Shown here: piece after piece, positions 6,233 through 6,463 of the stretch
How positions within the stretch are numbered: the stretch's first letter is position 1
Layout: each line of letters opens with the position of its first letter
Assembly (NCBI GenBank): GCA_025656895.1
Contig: JAHXHF010000071.1
Location: 1-6,463, forward strand
Direction of reading: 5' to 3'
DNA: 6,463 nucleotides
DNA from: a gamma proteobacterium symbiont of Bathyaustriella thionipta
GTDB lineage: Bacteria; Pseudomonadota; Gammaproteobacteria; Chromatiales; Chromatiaceae
Program-made: the position numbers and the translations under genes
The notes under the pieces: generated by a model
What the model saw: only the letters and a program-made list of their open reading frames with translations
What the model was told of the DNA's origin: nothing
The model's database searches: none

Positions 6233-6463
6233 ATTGGTAACAGGCGCGAAGAGCTTGTCAACAGAGTGTTGGCCCGGCGCAAGTTTTATTCCCCGATGGT
6301 TGAAAAATGCAGTCAGTTTAACCTGGATATTTCACCCGGTTTAACAGCGGCGGCTCACACGCGTTATGATGCCCTTTATTGGTCACAGGCCGCTAGTCAA
6401 AACTATGCACTTTAGTGCAAGGCTTTAGCTGCTACACAATTATGGTAGTCTTGGAAGGATGAA
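6233..6463. other. Right-flank non-coding region
   Basis: No supported gene. It contains the region upstream of the minus-strand HExxH gene, a pair of direct GTTTAAC repeats (6316-6322 and 6339-6345, 23 bases apart, about two helical turns), and the second hairpin copy at 6403-6419. The only ATGs at the far right give very short frames; a gene or element may begin just beyond the window. Confidence 0.5.
6403..6419. repeat. Right copy of the repeated hairpin
   Basis: CTATGCACTTTAGTGCA, identical and in the same orientation to 59-75. The palindromic core TGCACTTTAGTGCA spans 6406-6419; unlike the left copy, the outer stem is not completed (AAGG follows instead of TAG). A second CTTTAG lies just downstream (6423-6428). 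It may be the left end of another copy of the element suspected at 1-85, which would place this window between two copies. Confidence 0.75.

Noticed and set aside
6406..6419. NtrC-type enhancer site (TGCAC...GTGCA), also at 62-75
   Set aside because: NtrC sites need about 7 bases between TGCAC and GTGCA; here there are 4, so the half-sites are on the wrong helical spacing. The left copy also lies inside an interrupted gene.
6442..6462. Gene start at ATG 6442
   Set aside because: The frame stops after six codons at TGA 6460-6462.

Overview
This looks like a chromosomal segment of a sulfur-oxidising, probably autotrophic, gammaproteobacterium-like organism. The case rests on a flavoprotein sulfide:quinone oxidoreductase (SQR) closely resembling the Acidithiobacillus ferrooxidans type, a beta-carbonic anhydrase nearby, and two small conserved hypothetical proteins of proteobacterial type. 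The taxon is inferred from protein resemblance only; there is no rRNA or other marker here.

Layout. Bases 1-85 hold a perfect 20-base palindrome and sequence that may be the right end of an IS200/IS605-like element. Directly after it, in frame, begins the 3' part of a hybrid sensor histidine kinase (114-2501, +). A fragment of a GAF-like sensor domain is still readable from about base 72, but the frame is closed by a TAG inside the palindrome, so the sensor part of the gene has been lost or separated. A 159-bp palindromic MITE-like element (2503-2661), flanked by a 4-base target duplication TGAA, sits exactly at the kinase stop codon. Then come a beta-carbonic anhydrase (2728-3366, +), a 404-base gap with a possible 46-residue minus-strand ORF and a good sigma-54 promoter candidate (3705-3720), and sqr (3771-5039, +). 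A bidirectional-looking terminator (5059-5086) separates sqr from two minus-strand genes: a DUF1269-like small membrane protein (5109-5612) and an uncharacterised HExxH protein (5741-6232). The right flank (6233-6463) carries no gene and ends with a second, same-orientation copy of 17 bases of the left-end palindrome.

How the parts work together. SQR oxidises sulfide and reduces the quinone pool at the membrane; carbonic anhydrase interconverts CO2 and bicarbonate, a frequent companion of CO2-fixing lithotrophs. They are not obviously one operon, because 404 bases and a separate promoter candidate lie between them. The kinase is in the same orientation, but nothing visible ties its signalling to sulfide.

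Most noteworthy points: the sigma-54 signature in front of sqr, the truncated kinase at a repeated hairpin, the MITE whose target duplication contains the kinase stop codon, and the conserved HExxH hypothetical protein. I see no CRISPR array, tRNA, rRNA or intact transposase, and no clear evidence of a wholly new multi-gene system.
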